Shown in pieces: positions 17,710 through 27,444 of a stretch of DNA of 64,000 nucleotides. The stretch is taken from positions 1-64,000 of the forward strand of contig JADKIZ010000002.1 of NCBI GenBank assembly GCA_016722445.1. Direction: 5' to 3'. Position 1 is the stretch's first letter. Each line of letters begins with the position of its first letter. Both the position numbers and the translations under genes were made by a program. Below the pieces are notes generated by a model, which worked only from the letters and a program-made list of their open reading frames with translations, had not been told where the DNA came from and searched no databases. Origin of the DNA: Flavobacteriales bacterium (lineage in GTDB: Bacteria; Bacteroidota; Bacteroidia; Flavobacteriales_D; Sanyastnellaceae).

Positions 17710-20586
17710 ATGAAAAGGATACCATTGCTCATATTGACTCTATTGTTGCTTCTAAGCGGTATAGATCTTTTTGCTCAGGTTCCAAAAAACAAAATCCTTG
17801 AAGTTGTCACTAAAAATTCGAAATCAAGGATTCAGCGTATTGCTCAGGATCAGAATGGCTTTTTGTGGTTAGGAATAGAACATGGAGTCATCTTATACGA
17901 TGGTATACTGGCCCAACCCGTGGTGCTTTCTGACACTATTACAACATCCAAAAACACCACTCTACTTGTTGATCACAACACTGTATATGCCGGATTTGAA
18001 GATGGCACAATTGTCAGCATCAATACAAACACGAGTACTGTCAGAGAAGTCTGGAAGTTTGTTAACACGAAAATTTCAAGTATACAGGTCACGGAGGATG
18101 GAAGTTTATGGGCAGCCACAGAAGGCGAAGGATTGTTGAAACTTCAAGATGGCAAATTCAGAATTTACACCACCGACGATGGCTTAGCCGATAACTATAT
18201 ACATGAGTTAATCAATACAAACAATCAACTGGCCATTGCCACAGATTTAGGTCTTTCCGTATGTCAACTTCAAAATGAGAACATACTCTTCAAAAACTAT
18301 TCTACGGATCACGGCCTTACAGACAATCTTATTCTAACCATGTCCAAAACAGCAGATGGATTGTTGTTGATGGGCATGCAAAATGGCACGATTTGTTCCT
18401 TCGATCTTCAAAGTGAAACAGCCAGTGCTTTCGAATATTTCAATAACCGCGCTTTATCACCCGTATCCAAAATTTTACTGCCGGAAAATGAGATCATTGT
18501 TGTAACCGAAAACGATGGTGTTTTCATGTTTAACAAAGACGATCTTGAGCAAGTGCAGCAGTTTTTCCTTGAACCAGAAAATGCTGCCATCAGAAAGCCT
18601 CTCGATTGTGTCATTGCCAATGATGGCAACATGCTGATCACATTTGGAGACAACAAAATTTTACTTTCAGATTTCAGGATACAATTTATCCGGATGCACG
18701 ATGGCGTCTCCTTCAGCGATGCGCAATGCGTACTTGCTGATTCGGATGGCTATTTATGGTTCGCCAACAGCGATGGCATATACCGACATGCTGGTGAATT
18801 TGCAAGTAGTCAAATGCTGGAAAAAAAATACAAGGCACCACCACATCTCGATAAAATTGTGACCATGTGTGAAGGTCATGATAATTCTATTTACTTCGGA
18901 ACATTTGGAAGCGGTTTAGGTAAACTAGATAAGAAGACAGGAAAAGTAAAATTCTACACTGAAAAGAACGGGCTTGTCAACGACAATGTTTTGTCTCTCA
19001 CTCTTCGTGATAGTACGATTTGGATGGCCACATTGGGAGGTGTAGCGACATTGGAATTCAAAAAAAAGAAACCCATCTTCAGTCATTTCGATGGTGAATC
19101 CACATTAGGCATCAACTTCATTTACACCGTTTACAACGACAAGCATAACAGAATATGGCTTGGTACAGACGGTCGTGGATTGGTGAAAGTAGAAAATGGC
19201 AACTTTCAATTCCTTCTTGAAAAATTCCCGGAGGCTGGGAAAAGTATTATTTCTATCACGGAAGATGAACACGGCAATATTTGGTTCACCTCTACAGATA
19301 AAGGTTTACAATGGACCAATGAAAAATCACTTCATGACATTATGTTGGGAACGGATCATGTTGCTCCTGAAGTTTTCGCCATCCACAGTGATCCACTGGG
19401 CAACATTGTCGCCCTGACGTCGATTGGTCTTGCGTCCATTAATCATCATACCGAAGTGGCAACATTCATGAATACCGAATTCGATATTTCAGCGAATTAC
19501 TTGAATGTGATCGATATGGACAGCCGAGGCAGAATGTGGTTGGGGACAGAATCGGCACTCATACGCTTCAATGAATATTATGAAGGAAAAACCCAGCGCC
19601 CCATAACTTGGATAAAAGGTGTGGATGTGATGCTCGTACCCATAGACACAAGCACACATATTTTCTCATATGATCAAAATCACTTCACCTTTCATCTAAC
19701 GTCCATCTGGCTTGAAGCTCCGGAAAACGTTTCCTTCCAATACAAACTTGAAGGTAACGACCTTGGATGGCAACAAACCTTGGACAGAGCCATCACCTTT
19801 TCAAAACTTGAGCCTGGTACCTATTTGATGCGGGTCCGATCATCAATCAACAGTGATTGGCAATTTGCTGATGAAAAATCATTCGCTTTTATAATTAAGA
19901 AACCGTATTGGTATGAATGGTGGTTTGTCGCAATGGTTTTGACATTACTTGCTTTGATCATCTGGTCATTTGTTCAACTTAGATTTCGTCGAATTCGTGA
20001 AAGGGAAACACTGGCGAGAGAGAAAGTTCAAAGTCAATTTGACACCCTTCGCAATCAAGTGAATCCACACTTTCTATTCAACTCATTCAATACACTTATT
20101 TCAATTATCTCCACTGATTCGCAAGCTGCAGTCGGGTATGTAGAAAAGCTTTCTGACTATTTCAGGATTGTATTGCAACAACGAGACAAGGATGTTATCA
20201 CACTAAGAGAGGAACTCGAACTGGTGAAGAATTACTTGTATCTTCAGAAGCAACGCTTCGGCGATAATCTCGATATCATAATTCACGTTGAAGATCGCGC
20301 TCTTGTGAGTATTCTGCCTCCACTCACCATCCAGCTTCTGGTGGAAAATGCCATCAAACACAATATCATTTCCCGATCGAAACCCCTTACCATTCATATT
20401 TCTACCATTGGTCAGTACATCAGAATCTCGAATAACGTGCAGGAAAAACTTTCCAAAGAGCCAAGCACCGGTATAGGCCTTCCCAACATCAGGCACAGAT
20501 ATAGAATACTCTTTAGCAAAGAAATTGAAGTCATATCGGCTGGAGGTGAATTCGTGATACTATTACCTATCATGAAACAAGAATAA
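17710..20586 (+). CDS. Two-component regulator-propeller sensor histidine kinase (LytS-type)
   Basis: A 958-residue sensor. A signal peptide ends at DLFAQ. Residues about 40-620 form a seven-bladed-type propeller built of Reg_prop repeats (QDQNGFLWLGIEHG, EDGSLWAATEGEG, DSDGYLWFANSDG, EHGNIWFTSTDKG, SRGRMWLGTESA). A Y_Y_Y Ig-like domain follows (FQYKLEGNDLGWQQ), one membrane helix near 745-765 and a His_kinase domain with the phospho-acceptor H787 in QVNPHFLFNSFN, then an HATPase with VENAIKHN and GIGLPNIRHRY. Such kinases sense extracytoplasmic ligands and phosphorylate LytTR regulators; the regulator at 21.3 kb is the obvious partner. No hybrid receiver is present. Confidence 0.9.
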   Translation: MKRIPLLILTLLLLLSGIDLFAQVPKNKILEVVTKNSKSRIQRIAQDQNGFLWLGIEHGVILYDGILAQPVVLSDTITTSKNTTLLVDHNTVYAGFEDGTIVSINTNTSTVREVWKFVNTKISSIQVTEDGSLWAATEGEGLLKLQDGKFRIYTTDDGLADNYIHELINTNNQLAIATDLGLSVCQLQNENILFKNYSTDHGLTDNLILTMSKTADGLLLMGMQNGTICSFDLQSETASAFEYFNNRALSPVSKILLPENEIIVVTENDGVFMFNKDDLEQVQQFFLEPENAAIRKPLDCVIANDGNMLITFGDNKILLSDFRIQFIRMHDGVSFSDAQCVLADSDGYLWFANSDGIYRHAGEFASSQMLEKKYKAPPHLDKIVTMCEGHDNSIYFGTFGSGLGKLDKKTGKVKFYTEKNGLVNDNVLSLTLRDSTIWMATLGGVATLEFKKKKPIFSHFDGESTLGINFIYTVYNDKHNRIWLGTDGRGLVKVENGNFQFLLEKFPEAGKSIISITEDEHGNIWFTSTDKGLQWTNEKSLHDIMLGTDHVAPEVFAIHSDPLGNIVALTSIGLASINHHTEVATFMNTEFDISANYLNVIDMDSRGRMWLGTESALIRFNEYYEGKTQRPITWIKGVDVMLVPIDTSTHIFSYDQNHFTFHLTSIWLEAPENVSFQYKLEGNDLGWQQTLDRAITFSKLEPGTYLMRVRSSINSDWQFADEKSFAFIIKKPYWYEWWFVAMVLTLLALIIWSFVQLRFRRIRERETLAREKVQSQFDTLRNQVNPHFLFNSFNTLISIISTDSQAAVGYVEKLSDYFRIVLQQRDKDVITLREELELVKNYLYLQKQRFGDNLDIIIHVEDRALVSILPPLTIQLLVENAIKHNIISRSKPLTIHISTIGQYIRISNNVQEKLSKEPSTGIGLPNIRHRYRILFSKEIEVISAGGEFVILLPIMKQE

Positions 20587-21291
20587 TTTAACTCGAATCA
20601 TGCAGTCGAAATCTATTACAGCGTTTCATGAACATCCCCACAGCATGATACGGGTTTAAGACAGGTCAACACTCCTTTTTTACATTTCAGAAGTTTTATT
20701 CTCCGTATCAAAGTATTGTAATTGGATTGATTCACCCAATGACACACATTTGTGATGTTGTTTGAAAGGAATGTTTGGTAAGCAGATAACGATTACCTTA
20801 CAATCAAACGAGGTTTAAATGGAATTGGCGTTTCATCTGGATTGAAATGCAGCCAATACAAGGCTGTTTTCAGAAAATAAAATGTCAATTGAAAATGGTG
20901 AATCTGTAATCTCAATATGTAGTTGGTAAATTTGGTTTTGGTTAGTGTTAACAGAGCGAAGGCGGACAACGGTCCGCCTTCATGTTTTATTCCATTTGAA
21001 GAAGCTCGATCAATTCACCGTAAAAAATCGGATTGAAGTACTTTATAACTCGTTACAAGTGGATACGCTACTCCATTCAAAGAGAATACCGGTTCAGCAC
21101 GGATATCTTTCCATTCACACCATTGTCAACTGGTTTCGCGACTTGTTCGAACTACATTCGAAATCTGATGGAAATTGCAGATGGATTCAGCAGTTGTAAC
21201 CCCACTACTAAATTTGCCCCCTGAATTAAGAAAACTTCTAAATTCACGGAGATTTCATCATATTTACCAAAAGTTCGTCAACAAGCTACCC
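20587..21291. other. 705-base intergenic region between kinase and regulator
   Basis: No confident gene. It holds one strong hairpin (20958-20981, listed separately). On the minus strand a frame open from about 20990 to the stop at 20793-20795 ends with a protein-like tail (WLHFNPDETPIPFKPRLIVR) but has no ATG, so it may be a remnant or chance. The length is unusual between the two genes of a signalling pair. Confidence 0.4.
20958..20981 (+). terminator. Rho-independent-like hairpin
   Basis: A perfect 10-bp stem GAAGGCGGAC/GTCCGCCTTC closes an AACG loop and is followed by ATGTTTTATT on the plus strand. It lies 370 bases after the kinase stop, so it ends either a long 3' leader or an unrecognised short transcript. 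Confidence 0.5.
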
Positions 21292-22055
21292 ATGAAAGTA
21301 TTTCTAATCGAAGATGAACCAATTGCGCTCAACAGACTGAAACAAATGATTTCAGATGCAGGGCAAAATATCGAGATATGTGGAGATGCAGATAGCGTCG
21401 ATACCGCGTTGGATTGGTTGCGGTCTAATGAATCACCTGACCTTATCCTCACTGATGTTCAACTTGCGGATGGAACATGTTTCGATTTGTTCAATCAATA
21501 TCAACCCACATGTCCGGTCGTCTTCATCACCGCTTTTAACCATTATGCGGTAGAAGCCTTCAGACTTAATGCGAAAGATTATCTATTGAAACCACTCAAG
21601 CAGGAAGACCTCAATTCGGCTCTGGAGAAGGTGAAAAAACAGATGACACCAGCCCTAACCAATCTTGATTACGTTAAACTGGCACAGGCCATTCTTCAAG
21701 AAGAAAAAAATACGACCGCCGTTATCTCATCAGATATGGAGAACAGGTAAGAACTGTTCAAAGTGATGAAATTGCATACGTGTACACGACACATAAAGCT
21801 GTTTTCCTCGTGCTTTTCACCGGTAAAGAATATCCCCTGGATAAAACCATGGATCAGTTAGAAAAGGAATTGGATCCTAAAAAATTCTTTAGGATAAATC
21901 GCCAGTTCGTGGTGAACCTGAAGTCAATAGGAAATATGCACGTGGTTTCCAAATCGCGGGTTCAGATAGAACTCAACCCACCCTTCAAACAAGATGATGT
22001 TATTGTTAGTACAGAAAAATCACCATTGTTCAAAGAGTGGCTTGGTGGAGAATAA
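21292..22055 (+). CDS. LytTR-family response regulator (frameshifted in linker)
   Basis: The receiver domain starts at ATG 21292 (MKVFLIEDEPIALNRL) with acidic D8-E9, phospho-acceptor D55 (LILTDVQLADG) and the conserved K in LKPLKQED. The LytTR DNA-binding domain is downstream: YDRRYLIRYGEQ, DEIAYVYTTHKAVFLV, FRINRQFVVNLKSI and STEKSPLFKEWLG. The frame breaks in a seven-A run at 21704-21710 inside the interdomain linker; one extra A restores a 254-residue protein of normal length. An assembly error in the homopolymer is the simplest reading. It probably acts with the propeller kinase upstream; LytTR proteins bind paired direct repeats in promoters. Confidence 0.87.
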
Positions 22056-22073
22056 ACTTATATTCATTTGAAA

Positions 22074-22571
22074 ATGGGAGATATACAATTACATCACTTG
22101 TTCAATCACCTCGCTCCAATTGGAGTGATGGTTGGATTTATCGTTTTGATCGTTGGTTTCATTCTGAAAAAGGAACACATCAGACTTACTGCTGCATGGA
22201 TTATTCTGATTGCAGGCGTAACCGTTTTGCCTGCCAGCAAAACAGGTGAACTCGCCGAAGAAATATCAGAGAATATTTCTGGTGTGAGCCATGATGTGAT
22301 TCATGAACATGAAGAAGCGGCAGAACTCGCCCTTAAACTCACATTGTTCGCTTCGGTCATCGCATTAGGTTTCATTATTGTCCATAAAAAAGCCCCGAAA
22401 TGGTCTACCATGACTAGCGTTGCCTTATTGATAGTTGGGTTGATTTCAGTTATCACGCTCACCTTGGCATCCCATGAAGGTGGACTAATTAGGCATCCGG
22501 AACTCTCTGGTCAAAGCGGCACGAATGCCACTGATCAAGAGCAAAATGATCGTCACGAAGATGATCATTGA
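22074..22571 (+). CDS. Four-helix DUF2231-like membrane protein
   Basis: The 165-residue protein starts at ATG 22074 (MGDIQLHHLFNHLAPIGV). Four hydrophobic segments are visible near 13-32, 39-57, 88-105 and 113-134. The N-terminal HHLFNHLAPIG, the acidic ENISGVSHDVIHEHEE loop and the SHEGGLIRHPEL segment supply several conserved histidines that could bind heme or metal, as suggested for DUF2231-like proteins. The tail is rich in D, E, H and Q. It follows the regulator by 18 bases and may be its operon partner or a simple neighbour. Function unknown. Confidence 0.6.
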   Translation: MGDIQLHHLFNHLAPIGVMVGFIVLIVGFILKKEHIRLTAAWIILIAGVTVLPASKTGELAEEISENISGVSHDVIHEHEEAAELALKLTLFASVIALGFIIVHKKAPKWSTMTSVALLIVGLISVITLTLASHEGGLIRHPELSGQSGTNATDQEQNDRHEDDH

Positions 22572-22616
22572 TCAGAAAAAAATCCAAATTTCATGATTTA
22601 ATTCGGTGCCAAAAGG

Positions 22617-25268
22617 CTATCGAAACAATGTGATGTGTCCTCTATAGTCATGCGGTAATCCGACAAGATCCTCGAATACCACTTGATAAATGTATACGCC
22701 ATCCTGTGCGTAATATTCACCATCATGCACTTCACCGGTCCATGGCTGATTCATGTCATCCGTTTCGAAAATGACATCGCCCCAACGATTAAATATTTGC
22801 AGATGATAGGTTGTCACTCCTGTAATTTCTGGTTTCCAAACATCATTTACATCATCGCTATTAGGTGAAAATGCATTGGGTGCATAAAAAACATACCCAT
22901 TGATGATCACGGTTCCAACAGCAGTAGCTGTGCATCCGAATTCATTCTCGACAGTTTGAGTAATGGTTATGATTCCGCTTTCAGTGAATTCATGGGTGAA
23001 ATTAAAAGTATCATATTCGGCACCATCTGAGATACTGTAGTAACACTCCACCGCACCAACGGCAACAGAATTAATTTCCGCATAAGCACCAATCAATTCA
23101 TCTGAAGAACCAGCAATTTCAAATCCGGCAATGGGTGGTGTATAGATTTCGATGACATCATTAAAAACAAAATCTTCTGAATCAACACAACCAGACTCTG
23201 TGTATGCATGCACAGTTATATCATAAATTCCAGGGGTTGTAAAATCATGAATAGGATTATCAGCGGTAACCGTTGTACCATCTCCGAAATTCCAATCATA
23301 ATAGACCGGGAAATCATATTCAGTAAGACCTCTAAACAAAGCATTCGCAGAACCACAAGCAATTGCGGTATCCGACAAGACACTAAATTCAGGATTTACA
23401 ATCACATCTACTGAATCTAGATAAGTCTCCACACAATCATTCTCTGTGATCGTCAAAGCGACTTCAAAAGTACCTGGTTGCGTAAAGTGAATACCGGATG
23501 GTATTTGAGAAGAAGATGAAGACGGAACGGAAAATGGGCCAAAATCCCAGGAATACACCGCTACATCCGTAGAAGCACCCACTGCTTCGAATGAAAATGT
23601 ATTACCCTCATAACATTGTGATGGTTGCTGTCCATATGATGGATCCAATAAACCATAAATCAGCATATTGGTTGTGGTGGTATCTGGACAAATATTTTCA
23701 CCCATCGCAATCAATTCGACGACATACAAACCAGTATCCGGAAAAGTGAAATAGGGATCGAGCAAACTTGAAGACGCAACCACATCCTGAACGCCAAAAT
23801 CCCAATGATAGGTAGTTGCATTTTGTGATGCATTGACAAATTGATATCCATAACCATCACAAAAAGTATTTTGAGGAACAATACTAGCCTGTATGGCTGC
23901 AGGAATATTAATGGTATTGGTTACAGACTCTGAACAACCATCTTCGGAGATTGTCAAAGTAACATCTGCAGAGGTACCGGCTTCTCCCAGCTCTATACCC
24001 AGAATATCCTCATCGTTATAAGTATCAGTAGAACCTCCATTGGCCACAATCCATTCGAAAATAGATGTATTATCAGTTCCTCCATCACCATAAAGATTAA
24101 AGAGTAAGGAACCATCCTCGCAATAATATTCAAAATCGCTGATTACCGGGCTCAAAGAAGGTGATGAAACATAGCTTGCATATGAAGTGTCAGCACATGG
24201 CAATCCCGGGTTCATTACAAGCATAATATCATAGATACCCGGTGCCGGATAGGTATAGCTTGGCTCAAATAAATTAGATGTATCTGTTTCGGTTTCCGCC
24301 ACACCAAAATCCCAGTGAAATGTAAAATCCTCTATTGATCCATTGATAAACTCGACAGTTAATCCAGAACAAACATCTTCCTGATCCGCAATTACAGGTG
24401 AGTCCACGGGATCACAAGTCGTCACATTCAATTGAAAATCTCGGTTGGTCGTATTGATCAGAATACCATTTCGATATTCATGTATACAAACACCAAATAC
24501 ATATTGTCCAAGTGAAGTAGGAGTGCCTGTGATCAATCCTGTTGCTGGGTCAATGGTAAATGCAGGACTTGCGTCAATTGGATAGACAGAAGAATAACCA
24601 GCATTGTAGGATAAGCCATTGTATGGTGGAGCTCCAGGTGGATTGATATAACTACCGGAAACATTGGTATTTAATGGTTCGCAAAACTCATATACAAGCT
24701 GATCGCCATCCACATCAAAGGCCGAGTGATCAAATACAAAAGGGGCGTTCAAACAAACAACAAGAGGAGGATGCGTTGCAAATTCAGGATTGGCATTGAT
24801 GGTAGTCAGTTCCGTGCCGGGTATATCTGTTGTAAGGGTAATTCCAACATCAGTACCAGTTGGAACATTGACAATTGAGAAATTACGGCAACAGCGTTGG
24901 TAAGTGAGTGTATATCCTCCTGCAATAGGCGGTAATGAAACTGTACCCACATAGATGGCTTCTTCAACACATAAACCCAATGGTGCCATAAAACAGGCAT
25001 TGTAACTTTCTGTTTCCACACTGCTCACAATAGAATCGTGAAAATCAATCTCGAGGTTATAGACCAATGTTCCTGCAGAATTAAAAACTCCGATAGACGC
25101 AGGATCATCATATTCAGTGGAACTTGAACAATCACGATAAAGTGTAAGAGTCACTTCATAGTCATTGCCTGAAATTATTTCATAATGAATAGAACCACCA
25201 ATGATATGTGAAGCATTCAACGAAAATGTTGCACTTACCAAAATCAACACAACAAAAATCTGACGCAT
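22617..25268 (-). CDS. Large PKD-domain surface protein with gliding-type C-terminal domain
   Basis: The 883-residue protein starts at ATG 25268 (MRQIFVVLILVSATFSLNASH), selected because it opens a signal peptide; the frame extends 31 codons earlier. The first 320 residues match the common Bacteroidota surface-protein head (SHIIGGSIHYEIISGNDYEVTLTLYRDC-like features, QRCCRN, a cadherin-like FTIDPATGLITG). Several PKD/Ig repeats follow (YHWDFG, YSWDFGPF, YDWNFGDGTTV). The last 90 residues are a CHU_C/gliding-motility C-terminal domain (APNAFSPNSDDVNDVWKP, LQIFNRWGDVIFE, DGVYIYQVVF, GHITLFR), a T9SS type-B signal. Likely an adhesin or sheath-like protein. Confidence 0.87.
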   Translation of the reverse strand: MRQIFVVLILVSATFSLNASHIIGGSIHYEIISGNDYEVTLTLYRDCSSSTEYDDPASIGVFNSAGTLVYNLEIDFHDSIVSSVETESYNACFMAPLGLCVEEAIYVGTVSLPPIAGGYTLTYQRCCRNFSIVNVPTGTDVGITLTTDIPGTELTTINANPEFATHPPLVVCLNAPFVFDHSAFDVDGDQLVYEFCEPLNTNVSGSYINPPGAPPYNGLSYNAGYSSVYPIDASPAFTIDPATGLITGTPTSLGQYVFGVCIHEYRNGILINTTNRDFQLNVTTCDPVDSPVIADQEDVCSGLTVEFINGSIEDFTFHWDFGVAETETDTSNLFEPSYTYPAPGIYDIMLVMNPGLPCADTSYASYVSSPSLSPVISDFEYYCEDGSLLFNLYGDGGTDNTSIFEWIVANGGSTDTYNDEDILGIELGEAGTSADVTLTISEDGCSESVTNTINIPAAIQASIVPQNTFCDGYGYQFVNASQNATTYHWDFGVQDVVASSSLLDPYFTFPDTGLYVVELIAMGENICPDTTTTNMLIYGLLDPSYGQQPSQCYEGNTFSFEAVGASTDVAVYSWDFGPFSVPSSSSSQIPSGIHFTQPGTFEVALTITENDCVETYLDSVDVIVNPEFSVLSDTAIACGSANALFRGLTEYDFPVYYDWNFGDGTTVTADNPIHDFTTPGIYDITVHAYTESGCVDSEDFVFNDVIEIYTPPIAGFEIAGSSDELIGAYAEINSVAVGAVECYYSISDGAEYDTFNFTHEFTESGIITITQTVENEFGCTATAVGTVIINGYVFYAPNAFSPNSDDVNDVWKPEITGVTTYHLQIFNRWGDVIFETDDMNQPWTGEVHDGEYYAQDGVYIYQVVFEDLVGLPHDYRGHITLFR

Positions 25269-25370
25269 TTTTCGTTTGAAATTCTGACGCAATAACAAAG
25301 ACATCTCCTCCACTCCGTGTTGGCAGATACCTAAATGAAATGGAAGAGATGTCCGAAACAACGCGATAAA

Positions 25371-26228
25371 TTATTTTTTCTCAATCACCTTTGAAGCAAC
25401 GGTATTTCCGTCGATGGATGTTTGAAGCATATAAATTCCAGATGTCAACATGGAGATATCATAAGTTCTTCTCAATTCACCAGAGTCATGATTAATGCGT
25501 TCAAAATCCCTCACCAACGCACCTCTCTGGTCAAAAAGTCTGAAAGAAATATTTCCACCAATGCTTAAGTGTTGAACAACTGTCAGATTGTTTGTCACAG
25601 GATTTGGAAAAACTTCCAAAAGATTTTCATCCCGATTGATCTCGTAAACACCAACAGCAACAGAAACTACTTGATTAGCAGTATAGACATAATCACCATT
25701 TTTGTTTTCATTGTTATTGCAGGCATTTCCTGCAACATAAAAAGTAATATCGCCGACATTAGATGTTGGCGCATGCCACGTAAAGGTGAAAGTGTGGAAA
25801 TCAGTACCAGCTCCTGTACCCTCATCATGCGTAATATTTTTCCTTTGAAAACCAGCGACTGTCTTATTCTTAATTTGTGTATCAGAACCAGCCACTAGTG
25901 TACCTGCATTGTCACCGTTACTTTTCAATGCTTCAAATCCCAAACCGAACAAATCAATACCAGTTTGTGATACGGTAACTGAAACTGTATACGTTTCTCC
26001 TGGTACATATTCCCAATTCACCAAATCTGGTGATGAAATCACAACAGAACCAGGGCCAGAATTCAGCATGTAAGTTTCATGACAATCCGTGTCAGCACAG
26101 GTTTCTTCGTTGGGTGAACCAGTCGCTCCAGCCTCTCCATCAGGATCATCATCATTGCTTTGTGCTGATAACAAAAACATGCTTAAAGAAGCAATAAATA
26201 AAACACTCGAAGTAATATTTCTCTTCAT
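25371..26228 (-). CDS. Choice-of-anchor-V/Reeler-like secreted protein with T9SS type-A domain
   Basis: A 285-residue protein with a signal peptide ending LLSAQS. The N-terminal region carries TGSPNEETCADTDCHETY, a CX4CH motif typical of the choice-of-anchor V group, followed by a Reelin-like beta-sandwich (YTVSVTVSQTGIDLFGLGFEAL, FHTFTFTWHAPTS, FYVAGNACNNNENKNGD). The C-terminal 80 residues form a Por-type sorting domain (LEVFPNPVTNNLTV, FRLFDQRGALV, LTSGIYMLQTSI, SKVIEKK). Export and cell-surface attachment are thus well supported; whether the CX4CH site binds heme is open. It follows the larger surface protein's region on the same strand but ends 103 bases before that start. Confidence 0.8.
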   Translation of the reverse strand: MKRNITSSVLFIASLSMFLLSAQSNDDDPDGEAGATGSPNEETCADTDCHETYMLNSGPGSVVISSPDLVNWEYVPGETYTVSVTVSQTGIDLFGLGFEALKSNGDNAGTLVAGSDTQIKNKTVAGFQRKNITHDEGTGAGTDFHTFTFTWHAPTSNVGDITFYVAGNACNNNENKNGDYVYTANQVVSVAVGVYEINRDENLLEVFPNPVTNNLTVVQHLSIGGNISFRLFDQRGALVRDFERINHDSGELRRTYDISMLTSGIYMLQTSIDGNTVASKVIEKK

Positions 26229-26337
26229 ATATTATTGATTTCAATTCAATAAAAATCCACATCTGCCTGTGAGACAAACAATGATGTAATACAAAAATTT
26301 ATTGGTATCCCTTGCAGTGGATATCTTAGTCAATACA

Positions 26338-27444
26338 CTAATAAACAAATCCAAGTTCTGCAACCACATTTTCAAACTCAATGATGTCATCGGGATCATT
26401 GATGTTCACCATCTTCAATGAGAATATTGCATTTACTTTTTTAGCAGATTGACCATTCAATCCTTCAGGATAATCCGATACTTCAGTAATTTCCATGAAG
26501 GAATCTGGACTCTGATTCAATGGTGTTTTCGAAGTAAATTGATGACCGTTGTTGTCGGTAAAAGAAAATTCAATCTTACCGATATTTAAATCCTGTGCTT
26601 CCCATTGGTATGTGAAAAGATCTGGCACCTGACCGTTGTCGTCGCCATCGAATGTTATCTTATAATAACCCGATTCTCCAAGCGTAGTATTGGTAAAATT
26701 TAGTTGAGCTTCAATTTGACCATCAAATTCGAATTCTACTTCGCTGCCAGAGAAATTATTGCCATTGATCACCCAACCATCAACATGAAGGTATGGTTGA
26801 AGTTGGGCCGTGTTATAAGAAAATTTCCACTCATCATCAGGCATATTCTGAACATTAAATGGTTTTGACAAGAACATAGAACTTCCCACCAATACCGATT
26901 GCTCAATGATCACGTCATGGTTTGAAGGAGATTGATCTTCTAAAGTAACTGTCACAATATAAGTTCCTGAATTTGGAAAAGTATGTTCTGGATTATGTTC
27001 GTCCCCAGCAGTGTTGCCATCTCCAAAATCCCACGAGTATATGTAACCAGGATCATTAGGAACATGGAATTCCAATTCCAAAAAGTCCGACGAATTTGCG
27101 GATATTACCAGTGGAAGCTGACCTGTCTCCAACACATCAGGAGTGCAAGGAGCACCAGGTTCAGATGTTTCGCTGTCATTGATCAAAAGCGCGAAGACTG
27201 GGCTACAAGAAGTGCAAGTCACATTTTCAAACTCACAATTTAATTCATAAACACCAAATTCATTTTGAATAGATGCGGCATTCATGTAAAGACCATTTTG
27301 TCCAGCCGCCAAAGAAAATGGTGCGCCATTCAGCATACCTTCCATTTTGAAAACAGGATCACCTACAACGCTCTCCGGATAAGGCTCGCGTTTGCAAGAG
27401 CTCAATAAAACGATGAAGGCTGATATGTAAAATAGTTTTTTCAT
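26338..27444 (-). CDS. PKD-domain lipoprotein
   Basis: A 368-residue protein with a lipoprotein signal peptide (MKKLFYISAFIVLLSSC, lipobox LSSC at residues 14-17). Residues about 30-110 form a beta-rich head with a cysteine group (CEFENVTCTSCSP). One PKD domain follows at about 120-190 (YSWDFGDGNTAGDEHNPEHTF then TVTLEDQSP). The remainder is a further beta sandwich. The ATG overlaps the stop of the upstream barrel gene as ATGA, placing it in the sigma-factor operon. Probably surface-exposed; role unknown. Confidence 0.72.
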   Translation of the reverse strand: MKKLFYISAFIVLLSSCKREPYPESVVGDPVFKMEGMLNGAPFSLAAGQNGLYMNAASIQNEFGVYELNCEFENVTCTSCSPVFALLINDSETSEPGAPCTPDVLETGQLPLVISANSSDFLELEFHVPNDPGYIYSWDFGDGNTAGDEHNPEHTFPNSGTYIVTVTLEDQSPSNHDVIIEQSVLVGSSMFLSKPFNVQNMPDDEWKFSYNTAQLQPYLHVDGWVINGNNFSGSEVEFEFDGQIEAQLNFTNTTLGESGYYKITFDGDDNGQVPDLFTYQWEAQDLNIGKIEFSFTDNNGHQFTSKTPLNQSPDSFMEITEVSDYPEGLNGQSAKKVNAIFSLKMVNINDPDDIIEFENVVAELGFVY

